Assembly: GCF_036192275.1 (NCBI RefSeq)
Contig: NZ_CP108088.1
Span: 7,481,001 to 7,545,000 of the forward strand
Source of the DNA: Streptomyces sp. NBC_00250
GTDB lineage: Bacteria; Actinomycetota; Actinomycetes; Streptomycetales; Streptomycetaceae
Length of the DNA: 64,000 nucleotides
Direction of reading: 5' to 3'
The notes beneath the pieces were generated by a model. That model saw only the letters and a program-made list of their open reading frames with translations, was not told the DNA's origin and did not search any database. The translations under genes and the position numbers were made by a program. Position 1 is the first letter of the stretch, and every line of letters begins with the position of its first letter. This document shows, piece after piece, positions 37,651-47,295 of this stretch.

Positions 37651-40600
37651 ATGTACGAGCTGTCCCGGGTCCGCCTGTACTCCATCGGTCCCGCCGGTGC
37701 GCGCTACGCCGACACCGTCCTGGACCTGCGCGGGGTCGGCGCGCCCGTGCCCCACCCCGCCCCCACCCAGGCGGAGTTCTTCGAGGAGGAGCCGGTCGGC
37801 CCGCCGCGCCGTCCCGCCCCCGCGGGCGTGCTCTTCCTGGAGAACGGCGGCGGCAAGTCCGTCCTCCTGAAGCTGATCTTCTCGGTCATGCTCCCCGGCC
37901 ACCGCAACACCCTGGGCGGCGCCAGCTCCGGAGTGCTGCGCAAGTTCCTCCTCGCCGACGACTGCGGGCACGTCGCCCTGGAGTGGCAGCACACCCTCAC
38001 CGGCGAACTCGTCGTCGTCGGCAAGGCCAGCGAGTGGCGCGGCCGGCAGGTCTCCTCCGACCCGCGGAGGTTCGCCGAGGCCTGGTACTCGTTCCGTCCC
38101 GGCCCCGGCCTCAGCCTGGACAACCTCCCCGTCGCCGAGGCGACCTCCGTCCGCCCGCCCGTCGAGGGTGCCTCCGGCGCGACCGGCCGCCGCCGCACCA
38201 TGAAGGGCTTCCGTGACGCGATCACGGAGGCGGGCAAGGCGTACCCGCACCTGGAGGTCTACTGGGAGGAGATCCACGACCGCTGGAACGAGCACCTCGG
38301 GGAGCTCGGCCTCGACCCCGAACTCTTCCGCTACCAGCGCGAGATGAACGCCGACGAAGGCGAGGCGGCCGGCCTCTTCGCGGTCAAGAAGGACTCCGAC
38401 TTCACCGACCTGCTGCTGCGGGCCGTCACCGACACCCGCGACACCGACGGCCTCGCCGACCTCGTCGGCGGCTTCGGCAACAAGCTCGGCCGCCGCGCCG
38501 AACTGACCGCCGAGCGCGAGTTCACCGCCGGATCGGTGGACCTGCTCAACCGGATCGTCGAGGCCGCCGGGACCCGGTCGCACGCGCGCGAGATCCACAC
38601 GGCGGCCGAGCGCCGCACCCGCACCCTGGCCCGCCGGCTCTCCGCCCGCGCCGCCGTGGAGCGCGCGCGTGGCGCCGAACTCGCCCAGCAGGTCACCTCC
38701 GCGGGACACGCCGTCGCCGAGGCCGAGACGGCACGCGGGCGCGCCGCCCTCATCGCCGCCGAACTCGCCTACCGGCACGCCTCCCTTGCGCTGACCGCCG
38801 CGGAGAAGGGCGCCGCGTCCCAGCGTCGCGAACTCACCGACGCCCGCACCGTGCACTCCGCCTGGCAGGCGGCCGAGGTCGTCCTCCGTCAACGCGCCGC
38901 CGGCGACCGCTCCGCGCGCGTGGCCGCCGCCATCCGCGAGGCCGAGCGGGACGCGGCCCCGGCCCTCGCGGCCCGCGCCGAGGCCGCCGCCGACCTCGTA
39001 CGCGCCCTCTCCGCCGCCGCCGAGGAGGGCGAGCGCCACGCGGCCGAGGAGGAGGAACGCTCCACCGCCCTCCAGGACATGGGCGAGACCGCCCACCGTG
39101 ACGCCACGGCCGCCGCGACGGAGGCCCAGCGGGCCCGCAGCGAGGCCGGTCACCTGCGCCAGCGCCTCGCCGAGGTCGAGCAGGAGACCGCCGAAGCCGT
39201 ACGCGCCGGCTGGCTCGACGACACCGCGCCCGACGCCGACCCCGCCCGTGCCGCGCTCGCCGCGAGCGACGCCGAGAAGACGACGGTCGCCGCCTGGGAC
39301 ACCGCCCGCGAGGCCGCCCGTACGGCGGCGGACCGCGCGCGTGAGGCGGCCGGGGCCGAGTCCCGTGCCGAACTCGCCGCCGCCCGCGCCGCGGACGCGG
39401 CCGAGGCCGCCGGGAACGCCTACGACGCCGAGCGCCGGGCCGCCGAGCTCCTCGCCGGCGAGGAGCGCCTCGCCGAACTCCTGAGCCTCCCGACCACCGG
39501 CCCGTCCCTCCCGGCCACCGGCTCTCCGCTGCCCGGTCAGCGCGCCGCCCACCCCGACGCCGACCCCGGGGAAACCTCCGGGGCGGACGCCGACAGCGCG
39601 CCCCAGGGCCCGCTCACCGTCACCGAGTTCGACCGGTACGCCGACGAACTGCGCGGCATGCTCGACCAGGCCGTCACCTCCGCCGAGCGCCAGCTCTTCG
39701 ACCTGCGCACCGCCGCGGCCGACGACTCCCGCATCCTCGGCGCCCTCGGCGACGGCGGCCTGCTGCCGCCGGGACCCGACGTCCTCGCCACCGTCGAGTA
39801 CCTCGGCGAGCACGGCATCCCCGCCCTCCCCGGCTGGCGCTACCTCGCCCAGGCCGTGGACCCCGCCGACCACGCGCGCGTACTCGCCGCCCGCCCCGAG
39901 CTGGTCGACGGCGTCGTGATCACCGACCCCGTCTCGTACGGACGCGCCCGCGAGGTCCTCGGCACCGCCGCCCTGCTGCCCCGCTCCGCCGTGGCCGTCG
40001 GTACGGCCGCCGCCCTGCTCGCCCCCGTACCCGGGCAGGACACGGCGGACGACAGCAGCGTCCACAGCGTCTTCCTCGTCCCGCCGAACCCGGCCATGCA
40101 CGACGAGCACGCGGCCGACGAGGAGCGCCACGCGCTGCGCGCCCGCGCCACCGCCCGCGACGAGGAGATCCGTACCCTCGCCGCCCGCCTCGCCGGCGAC
40201 CGCTCCCTCGCGGCCCGGATCGGCTCCTGGCGCGCCGACTGCCCGCCCGGGATGCTCGCCGAGCTCGCGGCCGTCGCCACGACCGCCCGCGAGACCGCGG
40301 AAGCCGCCACCGCGACCCTCGACGAGGCACGCACCGCGCGCGTGGAGGCCGACGAGGCCGCCGCCGAAGCCGCCCAGGTACGCGACGAGCGCCAGGAGGC
40401 CGCCCAGCGCGCCCGCCGGGTCGCCGACGCCCTCGCGGGCCTCGCGTTCCGGCTGCGCGAGCGGTCCGCCTGGCAGGCCAAGCTCCGCGAACTCGCCGAC
40501 GACGCCACCGAGGCCGAGGCCCGCGCCCAGACCTGTCTGGAACGCGCCCGTGCCGCCGACGAGGACCGCCGCGCGGCCCAGCGCTCCGCCGACGACGCCC

Positions 40601-42351
40601 ACCGCACCGCCCGCGCCCTGCGGGCCGAGCGCGCTGAGATCGCCGGCGCCCCCGACACCCTCCCCGAGGTGAACGAGACCGCGCCCCGCGCCGCGCTCCC
40701 CACCCTGCGCGAGGCCTACCGGGCCGCTTCCCAGCTGTACGAGAAGGTCGGCGTCGGCGCCGACCTGCGCGCCGAGCAGGCCCGCGCCGAGAGCGACGAG
40801 TCCGCCGCCCTCGCCGAGCTGGACCGTCTCACCAACAAGGTCCGCACCCGCGCCGAGCAGCTCCTGGAGTCCACCGACGGCGCCGACGGCCCGTCCCGGC
40901 AGGCGGCGGCGGCCCGCGCCGAGTCCCTCGTGCAGATGCTGGAGACCCGCGCGTCGGAGGCCAGCGAGAAGCTCGGCCGACTGCGTGGCGAGGCCGAGCG
41001 CCTCGCCCCCGAGGACGGCGAGGCGCACACCGAGCTGCCCGAGGAGGTCGTGCCCGCCGACGCCGAGCGGGCCCAGGTCCTGCTCCGTACGGCCACCGCC
41101 GAACTGGCCTCCCGCAGCGCCGCCCTGGAGGCGGCCCGCGCCGCCCACACCGGCCTGCTCCGCGACCACCGGACCGCCGAGGACGCGGCGGGCGGCTTCG
41201 ACGAGACCGCGGCCCTGCTGCGGGACCTGCTCCGCGATCACACGGACGAGGAGCGGGAGGAGTCCGAGCCGTACCCCGGCAGCCTGGATGAGGCCCGTAC
41301 GACGGCCACCGAGGCACGCCGCTCGCTGCGCGGCTGCACGGCCGAGCTGTCCTCGGCCGACGCCTCCGTCCGCGAGGCGAGCGACATCCTCGTACGGCAC
41401 GCCAACTCCACCCGCTACGAGCAGGTCCGCACCCCGGCACGCCAGCAGATCCGCGAACTGCCCGCGTCCGCGCTGCCCGAGCACGCCGCCAAGTGGGCCG
41501 AGGCCTTCGCGCCCCGGCTGCGGGTCCTCACCGACGAACTGGAGCAGCTGGAGCGCAACCGCGACTCGATCGTGGACCGGCTGCGCGGCCTCGTGGAGTC
41601 CTCGCTGGCCACCCTCCGCTCCGCGCAGCGGCTCTCCCGGCTCCCCGAGGGCCTCGGCGAGTGGTCGGGGCAGGAGTTCCTGCGGATCCGCTTCGAGGAG
41701 CCCGATCAGGCCACCCTCGCGGAGCGGCTCGGCGAGGTCGTCGACGAGGCGACCCGCGCCGCGGTCAAGAAGAACTCCGACCTGCGCCGCGACGGCATGT
41801 CCCTGCTGCTCCGGGGAGTCCAGGCGGCGCTCGAACCCAAGGGCGTCTCCGTCGAGATCCTCAAGCCGGACGCGGTGCTCCGCGCCGAGCGGGTGCCCGT
41901 CGGGCAGATGGGCGACGTCTTCTCCGGCGGACAGCTGCTCACCGCGGCCATCGCCCTGTACTGCACGATGGCGGCGCTCCGCTCCAACGACCGGGGCCGC
42001 GACAAGCACCGCCACGCGGGCACGTTGTTCCTGGACAACCCGATCGGCCGCGCCAACGCCACGTACCTCCTGGAGCTCCAGCGGGCCGTGTCGGACGCGC
42101 TGGGCGTCCAGCTCCTGTACACGACGGGCCTGTTCGACACGACCGCGCTCGCCGAGTTCCCGCTGGTGATCCGGCTCCGCAACGACGCCGACCTGCGGGC
42201 CGGCCTCAAGTACATCAGCGTGGAGGAGCACCTGCGCCCGGGTCTGCCGCAGACCGGCGGGGAGGGTGAGGCGATCCACGGCGAGATCACGGCGACGAGG
42301 ATGTACCGCCGCCATGCCTCCGACGACCCCACCCGGGTGGCGTCTCTCTAG
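37651..42351 (+). CDS. SMC-like ATPase, 1566 residues
   Basis: A large SMC/MukB-architecture ATPase. The N-terminal head has the P-loop LENGGGKSVL (Lys69). Two very long Ala/Glu/Arg coiled-coil arms (about 300-690 and 800-1330) flank a globular hinge-like domain at about 691-797 (GGLLPPGPDVLATVEYLGEHG, then LVDGVVITDPVSYGRARE). The C-terminal head has the ABC signature FSGGQ (1424-1428) and Walker B LFLDNP (Asp1462), with a D-loop-like IGRAN. A complete head implies an active ATPase that dimerises. Unlike RecN or SbcC there is no CxxC hook. It ends the operon, with a perfect 17-bp hairpin 9 bp later. It is longer than typical MksB/JetC (about 900-1200). Function could be plasmid/phage restriction or chromosome handling. 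Confidence 0.9.
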   Translation: MYELSRVRLYSIGPAGARYADTVLDLRGVGAPVPHPAPTQAEFFEEEPVGPPRRPAPAGVLFLENGGGKSVLLKLIFSVMLPGHRNTLGGASSGVLRKFLLADDCGHVALEWQHTLTGELVVVGKASEWRGRQVSSDPRRFAEAWYSFRPGPGLSLDNLPVAEATSVRPPVEGASGATGRRRTMKGFRDAITEAGKAYPHLEVYWEEIHDRWNEHLGELGLDPELFRYQREMNADEGEAAGLFAVKKDSDFTDLLLRAVTDTRDTDGLADLVGGFGNKLGRRAELTAEREFTAGSVDLLNRIVEAAGTRSHAREIHTAAERRTRTLARRLSARAAVERARGAELAQQVTSAGHAVAEAETARGRAALIAAELAYRHASLALTAAEKGAASQRRELTDARTVHSAWQAAEVVLRQRAAGDRSARVAAAIREAERDAAPALAARAEAAADLVRALSAAAEEGERHAAEEEERSTALQDMGETAHRDATAAATEAQRARSEAGHLRQRLAEVEQETAEAVRAGWLDDTAPDADPARAALAASDAEKTTVAAWDTAREAARTAADRAREAAGAESRAELAAARAADAAEAAGNAYDAERRAAELLAGEERLAELLSLPTTGPSLPATGSPLPGQRAAHPDADPGETSGADADSAPQGPLTVTEFDRYADELRGMLDQAVTSAERQLFDLRTAAADDSRILGALGDGGLLPPGPDVLATVEYLGEHGIPALPGWRYLAQAVDPADHARVLAARPELVDGVVITDPVSYGRAREVLGTAALLPRSAVAVGTAAALLAPVPGQDTADDSSVHSVFLVPPNPAMHDEHAADEERHALRARATARDEEIRTLAARLAGDRSLAARIGSWRADCPPGMLAELAAVATTARETAEAATATLDEARTARVEADEAAAEAAQVRDERQEAAQRARRVADALAGLAFRLRERSAWQAKLRELADDATEAEARAQTCLERARAADEDRRAAQRSADDAHRTARALRAERAEIAGAPDTLPEVNETAPRAALPTLREAYRAASQLYEKVGVGADLRAEQARAESDESAALAELDRLTNKVRTRAEQLLESTDGADGPSRQAAAARAESLVQMLETRASEASEKLGRLRGEAERLAPEDGEAHTELPEEVVPADAERAQVLLRTATAELASRSAALEAARAAHTGLLRDHRTAEDAAGGFDETAALLRDLLRDHTDEEREESEPYPGSLDEARTTATEARRSLRGCTAELSSADASVREASDILVRHANSTRYEQVRTPARQQIRELPASALPEHAAKWAEAFAPRLRVLTDELEQLERNRDSIVDRLRGLVESSLATLRSAQRLSRLPEGLGEWSGQEFLRIRFEEPDQATLAERLGEVVDEATRAAVKKNSDLRRDGMSLLLRGVQAALEPKGVSVEILKPDAVLRAERVPVGQMGDVFSGGQLLTAAIALYCTMAALRSNDRGRDKHRHAGTLFLDNPIGRANATYLLELQRAVSDALGVQLLYTTGLFDTTALAEFPLVIRLRNDADLRAGLKYISVEEHLRPGLPQTGGEGEAIHGEITATRMYRRHASDDPTRVASL

Positions 42352-42360
42352 CGCAACGGT

Positions 42361-42398
42361 GAGCGGCCCGGCCCCCTCGACAGGGGGCCGGGCCGCTC
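42361..42398 (+). terminator. Perfect 17-bp hairpin after SMC operon
   Basis: Arms 42361-42377 and 42382-42398 are exact complements with a 4-nt loop (cgac), 9 bp after the SMC stop. A strong, clear operon end. Confidence 0.9.
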
Positions 42399-42489
42399 AT
42401 CGGTTCTCCCGGGACCTGTACGACGTGAATCGCCGGACGGTCCCAGGGCGCCTGTCCGGCGGATCAGGGTCGGACAGGCCCCAGTCGCC

Positions 42490-42858
42490 TCAGGCCGCCT
42501 CGGACAGCGAGGCCGTCTCCGCCGACCCCTCTCCGCGGCCGGCCCGGATGGGCGGACGCGCCGTGCTGCTCGGCTGTGACACCACACCGTTGCGCTGGCG
42601 CCACACCTGACGGGTGATCCAGATGTCGAGGACACTCCAGGTGGCCACGACGGTGGAGACCACCGCGCTGACGGTCACCGGGAACGCCAGCCACGAGCCC
42701 GTCAGGGAACTGAAGAACGCCACGACTCCCTGGATGAGCGTCACCGATGTGATCATCACGGCCCGCACGGCGGAATTGCGCACCGGATCGGGCATCCGCC
42801 GTCGGGCTTGCTCGTCCTCGACCCACAACTGCCGGGCCGACCGCGCCTCGTGTTCCAT
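42490..42858 (-). CDS. Small two-pass membrane protein
   Basis: A 122-residue protein. The N-terminus is charged (MEHEARSARQLWVEDEQARRR). Two hydrophobic segments follow (VMITSVTLIQGVVAFFSSL and SWLAFPVTVSAVVSTVVATWSVLDIW), then a basic/polar tail. ATG 42858 has GGGGAG about 10 nt upstream; an in-frame GTG at 42879 is the alternative. No known family. It converges on the SMC operon and lies upstream of, and divergent from, the conservon. Confidence 0.6.
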   Translation of the reverse strand: MEHEARSARQLWVEDEQARRRMPDPVRNSAVRAVMITSVTLIQGVVAFFSSLTGSWLAFPVTVSAVVSTVVATWSVLDIWITRQVWRQRNGVVSQPSSTARPPIRAGRGEGSAETASLSEAA

Positions 42859-42879
42859 TGTCCTGTCACTCCCCACCAC

Positions 42880-43263
42880 CGAACGACTACAGGAGTGGCT
42901 GCCCGTCTTGAGCGCCTATACGCGGACAGAACCCTCCCCGTACTTATTGACGCACGAGGGAGGGAAAAGGTTTCGCCCGTCCCGGGATGAACGTGACCGA
43001 CGCAGGACCGGAACGAACAATTCCAGCCATCTCCGCAGGCCGGAGAAATGGAGCGTCATCAGGTGTCCTACGCCACATTGACCAATCCCAACTCCCCGAA
43101 TACCAGGACATCTCATGATCAACACTCACTCGACAGGCTGAAAATAGCCCGGACATGCCTTCGAGATGGCCGTGATGCAGTAGTAGGCTCACGCCGCCGT
43201 TTGTTGAAACTCAAGGTTGACGCCGCGTGTTGACGCCGGACGTCACGAACGTGAAGGACCTCC
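42880..43263. other. Intergenic region upstream of conservon
   Basis: 384 bp, less GC-rich than the surroundings. It contains TAGGCT at 43186-43191 as a possible -10 for cvnA, and two TTGACGCCG copies at 43217 and 43230. A 61-codon frame at 43048 has no ribosome site and poor codon use. No hairpin of note. Confidence 0.45.
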
Positions 43264-46200
43264 GTGGCCGCGGAGGCCGAGCTGGGGGAGGCCATGCGCT
43301 TTCGCGGGAAGTCCATCCGCCGGAAGATCGTGGCGTTGCTGCTCGTACCGCTCGTCTCCCTGACCGGCCTGTGGGGCTTCGCCACGGTCCTCACCGGACG
43401 CGAGGCGGACCAACTCCTCGACGTCGGCTACATCGTCGACAAGGTCGGCTACCCCCTGGAGGACACCGCAAGGGTCATCCAGCTCGAACGCCGCCAGTCA
43501 CTCATCTACCTCGCGGACCCCCGGGGCTCCGACACCCTGGGCTCGCTGAACGAGACCCGCCGGGCCACCGACCGCCAGATCGCCCGCATCCGCGCGAACG
43601 CCGCCGACCCCGGCGTACGCGAGGAGATGCGGCCCGTCACCGCCCAGCGGCTCACCTCCCTCCTCGAAGCGCTCGACGGCCTCGCCTCGCTGCGCCGCTC
43701 CGTGGAGAAACGCGACATCGGCCGGATGCAGGCCCTCGACTTCTACAACCGGCTCGTCGACCCCTGCTACAGCTTCCTCATCACCCTCCACGCCCTCGAG
43801 AACGTGGAGATGGACAAGCAGGGCCGCGCCCTCGTCGGCGTCACCCGCGCGCGTGAGCTGCTCTCCCGCGAGGACGCCCTCGTCCTCTCCGCGCTCGTCG
43901 CGGACCGCGTCACCATCGAGGAGATCCGCGAGATATCCAACCTCGTGGCCAACCGGAAGCAGTTCTACGAGGTCAACCTCGAACTCCTGCCTGCCGCCGA
44001 ACGCGAGAAGTTCGAGAAGTACTGGCGAAGCCCCGACAGCCAGCCGCTGCGCACCGCCGAGAACGCGATCATCGAAGAGGGCCCCACCGACCGCCCGCGT
44101 GCCGTCACGCCCGTCTACTGGCAGGAGAACGCCAGTCCGGTCCTCGACGACCTGGCCCGCGAGAACACCGCGGCCGGCGACCGCTACCAGGACCGGGTCC
44201 AGCCCGCCGCGTACAGCGTCCTCCTCAAGGTCGGCGTCGCCGGCGTCCTCGGCTTCCTCGCCCTGCTCGCCTCGATCGTCATCTCCGTCCGCATCGGCCG
44301 CGAACTCGTCCGCGACCTGCGCCGCCTCCAGAAGGAGTCCCAGGAGGTCTCCGGCGTCCGCCTGCCCAGCGTGATGCGGAGGCTCGCCGCGGGCGAACAG
44401 GTCGACGTGGGCACCGAAGTGCCTCACCTCGCGTACGGGCAGGACGAGGTCGGCCAGGTCGGCCAGGCCCTCAACACGCTCCAGCGGGCCGCCGTCGAGG
44501 CCGCCGTCAAGCAGTCCGAACTGCGCCGCGGCGTCTCCGAGGTGTTCGTCAACCTCGCGCGCCGCAACCAGGTCCTGCTCCACCGCCAGCTCACCCTCCT
44601 CGACACCATGGAACGGCGCACCGAGGACACCGACGAGCTGGCCGACCTCTTCCGGCTCGACCACCTCACCACCCGCATGCGGCGGCACGCCGAGGGCCTC
44701 GTCATCCTGTCCGGCGCCGCGCCGTCCCGGCAGTGGCGCAAGCCCGTCCAGCTCATGGACGTGGTCCGCGCCGCCGTCGCCGAGGTCGAGGACTACGAGC
44801 GCATCGAGGTACGCCGGCTCCCGCGCCTCGGCGTGGGCGGCCCCGCCGTCGCGGACCTCACCCACCTCATCGCCGAACTCCTCGAGAACGCCACGGTGTT
44901 CTCACCCCCGCACACCGCCGTCCAGGTACTCGGCGAGCGGGTCGCCAACGGCTTCACCCTGGAGATCCACGACCGCGGCCTCGGCATGAACCCCGACGCC
45001 CTGCTCGACGCCAACCTCCGGCTCGCCGAGACCCCCGAGTTCGAGCTCTCGGACACCGACCGGCTCGGCCTCTTCGTGGTCAGCCGGCTCGCCCAGCGCC
45101 AGAACGTCCGTGTCTCGCTGCAGACCTCTCCGTACGGGGGCACCACGGCGGTCGTCTTCATCCCGGCCGCGCTGCTCACCGACGCGCCCGAGACCCAGGG
45201 CGCCGGCTTCCGCCTCGACCGCAAGACCCTGGAGCGCACCGGCCCGGCCGACGGCGCGACGGCCGACGACGGCGTTCTGCCCAGCCGCCGCCCGGCGCTC
45301 GCCAGGGTCCCCGACGTGACCGAGGGACCCGGACCGCTCGACGGTCCCGTGGAACTCGAAGGGCCGATCGGCAGCGAGGAGTTCGACGTGCTCCTCGACC
45401 GCTCGGCCGACCTCCTCGACACCGAGAGCGAGCGCGGCGGCCTCTTCCTGCCCCGGGGACGGCGCCGCGCCGGACTCGCGTCGGCGGGAGACCAGCACCA
45501 GCAGGCCGCGGACCGGCCGAACGGCCAGGGCGAGGAGGAGAAGCCCGTCGACGGGGCAGTTCTCGGCCCCGTACCGCTGCCGCGCCGCCGCACCCCGACG
45601 CTCGTCGTCGACCACGGCCGCCGCCTCGACGAGCCGGACCGCGGTCGCGGCACCGACGTGCCGGGCCGCGGGCAGCGCGCCGACGAGCCGGGCCGCGGCC
45701 GCTCCTTCGCGGACCGCCCGCACCCGCTCCCGGACCGCGCCGACTCGGGTCCGGACCGGTCCCACGCCCTCCCCGACCTAGACCAGCCGCTCACCGGCCG
45801 GGCGCATCCCGTCCCCGGCCGGACGACCGACGGCCTCGGCCCGGCGACCGGCGGTCTCGGGCGGCCGACCGATGGCCTGGGCATCCCGGGCCACCACGCC
45901 TACGGAGCCGGGCAGGACGATCTGCCGGTGCCCCCGCGTGGAGCCGGTCGGCAGGACGATCCGCCGGTACCCCCGCGCGGAACCGGCATCCAGCACGGCC
46001 TGCCCATCCCCCCGCGCGGAACCGGCCCCACCCTCGTCCCCGTCCCGCCGGAGGGGCCCGTGCCGCCGGAGAGCGCCGAGCCGTTCGGCGGGCTGCCCCG
46101 CCGCGTCCGCCAGGCCAGCCTCGCGCCGCAGCTGCGCGCGACCGACGGCCCGGCCGAGCGCGGTACGGGCGGGCGTGCCGACGCCCGTACGAGCGACGGC

Positions 46201-46359
46201 ACCTCGCCGGCGGACCCCGAGTCCTTCGAGCGCGACGCCGAGGAGGTACGCGCGCGCATGGCCGCCATGCAGCGCGGCTGGCAGCGCGGGCGACGGCACA
46301 ACGCCGACCCGGACGACCCGACAGCACCTGGAACGACACCCGAGGGGGACGGTCGATGA
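43264..46359 (+). CDS. cvnA: Conservon sensor-kinase-like protein CvnA
   Basis: A 1031-residue protein and the first gene of a four-gene conservon. TM1 (about residues 22-43) is followed by an extracellular nitrate/sulfonate-sensing-like helical domain. TM2 is at about 319-343 (VGVAGVLGFLALLASIVISV). A HAMP-like linker, a dimerisation segment (LARRNQVLLHRQLTLLDTME), and a HATPase_c domain with N-box ELLENATVFSPP and GLGMN follow. The usual phospho-accepting H-box is not obvious, as in other CvnA proteins. The C-terminal 300 residues are disordered, with repeated PPRGTG and DRPHPLPD motifs. AAGGA lies 5 nt before GTG 43264; ATG 43294 is an alternative start. Confidence 0.9.
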   Translation: MAAEAELGEAMRFRGKSIRRKIVALLLVPLVSLTGLWGFATVLTGREADQLLDVGYIVDKVGYPLEDTARVIQLERRQSLIYLADPRGSDTLGSLNETRRATDRQIARIRANAADPGVREEMRPVTAQRLTSLLEALDGLASLRRSVEKRDIGRMQALDFYNRLVDPCYSFLITLHALENVEMDKQGRALVGVTRARELLSREDALVLSALVADRVTIEEIREISNLVANRKQFYEVNLELLPAAEREKFEKYWRSPDSQPLRTAENAIIEEGPTDRPRAVTPVYWQENASPVLDDLARENTAAGDRYQDRVQPAAYSVLLKVGVAGVLGFLALLASIVISVRIGRELVRDLRRLQKESQEVSGVRLPSVMRRLAAGEQVDVGTEVPHLAYGQDEVGQVGQALNTLQRAAVEAAVKQSELRRGVSEVFVNLARRNQVLLHRQLTLLDTMERRTEDTDELADLFRLDHLTTRMRRHAEGLVILSGAAPSRQWRKPVQLMDVVRAAVAEVEDYERIEVRRLPRLGVGGPAVADLTHLIAELLENATVFSPPHTAVQVLGERVANGFTLEIHDRGLGMNPDALLDANLRLAETPEFELSDTDRLGLFVVSRLAQRQNVRVSLQTSPYGGTTAVVFIPAALLTDAPETQGAGFRLDRKTLERTGPADGATADDGVLPSRRPALARVPDVTEGPGPLDGPVELEGPIGSEEFDVLLDRSADLLDTESERGGLFLPRGRRRAGLASAGDQHQQAADRPNGQGEEEKPVDGAVLGPVPLPRRRTPTLVVDHGRRLDEPDRGRGTDVPGRGQRADEPGRGRSFADRPHPLPDRADSGPDRSHALPDLDQPLTGRAHPVPGRTTDGLGPATGGLGRPTDGLGIPGHHAYGAGQDDLPVPPRGAGRQDDPPVPPRGTGIQHGLPIPPRGTGPTLVPVPPEGPVPPESAEPFGGLPRRVRQASLAPQLRATDGPAERGTGGRADARTSDGTSPADPESFERDAEEVRARMAAMQRGWQRGRRHNADPDDPTAPGTTPEGDGR

Positions 46360-46805
46360 CCGCACCGAACGCCGCAGCATCCAGCACCACTTCCGGCCAC
46401 GGGCACGGAAACGGCGAGCTGAACTGGCTCCTCGACGAGCTCGTGCAGCGCGTCGCGTCCATCCGGAAGGCCCTGGTGCTCTCCAGCGACGGCCTCCCGA
46501 CCGGTGCGTCCCAGGACCTGACCCGGGAGGACGGCGAGCACCTGGCCGCCGTCGCCTCCGGCTTCCACAGCCTCGCCAAGGGAGTCGGCCGCCACTTCGA
46601 GGCGGGCAAGGTCCGCCAGACGGTCGTCGAGCTGGAGGACGCCTTCCTCTTCGTCACGGCCGCCGGTGACGGCAGCTGCCTGGCGGTGCTCGCCGACGCG
46701 GACTCCGACGTCGGCCAGGTCGCGTACGAGATGACGCTGATGGTGAAGCGGGTCGGGGCCCACCTCGCGACGGCCCCCCGGACCGGTCTGCCCGCGGGAG
46801 GGTGA
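46356..46805 (+). CDS. cvnB: Conservon roadblock/LC7 protein CvnB
   Basis: A 149-residue roadblock/LC7 domain protein. After a short Ser/Gly/His-rich tail the domain starts LNWLLDELVQRVASIRKALVLSSDGLPT and continues to GQVAYEMTLMVKRVG. It is a small alpha-beta dimerising domain that acts as a GTPase regulator or partner, like MglB. The ATG overlaps the cvnA stop by 4 bp. In conservons CvnA-D form a membrane complex resembling a G-protein-coupled system. Confidence 0.95.
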   Translation: MTAPNAAASSTTSGHGHGNGELNWLLDELVQRVASIRKALVLSSDGLPTGASQDLTREDGEHLAAVASGFHSLAKGVGRHFEAGKVRQTVVELEDAFLFVTAAGDGSCLAVLADADSDVGQVAYEMTLMVKRVGAHLATAPRTGLPAGG

Positions 46806-46815
46806 GTGGGACGGC

Positions 46816-47295
46816 ATGAGTGACGCAACCGAGCGGAACCAGCTGAACCAGTCGAGCCCGCCGAGCAGGTTCGGCCGACCGGACGTGCCGAACCCGTCGG
46901 ACCAGGGCCCGACCCCGGGCCACCACCACTGGTTCGACGACGAGGCCGGTCCGGTGGTCCGTCCGTACGCGATGACCCGCGGCCGGACGAGCGCCGCCAC
47001 CCGTCACCGGCTCGACCTGATCGCGGTGGTCGTGCCCGAGCCCGCCGCCGACGACCCCGGCCGGGACCAGACGCTCTCCCCCGAGCACGTGGAGATCGTC
47101 GAACGCTGCTCCGAGCAGCCCCAGTCGATCGCCGAGCTCGCCGCAGGACTCGACCTCCCCGTCGGGGTGGTCCGGGTGCTCGTCGGCGACCTCGTCGAGG
47201 ACGAACTCGTCCATGTGACCCGCCCCGTTCCGCCGGCCGAGCTGCCGGACGTGAGCATTCTCCGCGAGGTGATCAATGGCCTTCGGGCGCTCTAG
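46816..47295 (+). CDS. cvnC: Conservon DUF742 protein CvnC
   Basis: A 159-residue DUF742 protein. A polar 45-residue start leads to WFDDEAGPVVRPYAMTRGRTSA, the family signature. A winged-helix-like part follows (PEHVEIVERCSEQPQSIAEL, then LPVGVVRVLVGDLVEDELVHV), ending with ILREVINGLRAL. Role within the conservon is unknown, but the family is invariant in position. The gene starts 10 bp after cvnB and overlaps cvnD by 20 bp. Confidence 0.95.
   Translation: MSDATERNQLNQSSPPSRFGRPDVPNPSDQGPTPGHHHWFDDEAGPVVRPYAMTRGRTSAATRHRLDLIAVVVPEPAADDPGRDQTLSPEHVEIVERCSEQPQSIAELAAGLDLPVGVVRVLVGDLVEDELVHVTRPVPPAELPDVSILREVINGLRAL

Noticed and set aside
37498..42315. Very long minus-strand frame opposite the SMC gene
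   Set aside because: A GC3-driven shadow of the SMC gene: Gly/Val/Glu monotony, no domain, no ribosome site. Similar antisense frames (for example 27391-29922 and 4829-6682) were dismissed for the same reason.
34436..42351. Direct call of the SMC operon as Wadjet (JetABCD)
   Set aside because: No nuclease subunit and an extra disordered gene; subunit sizes do not match. Kept as a distant relationship only.
43048..43233. 61-codon ORF before cvnA
   Set aside because: No ribosome site and atypical codon use; probably part of the promoter region.
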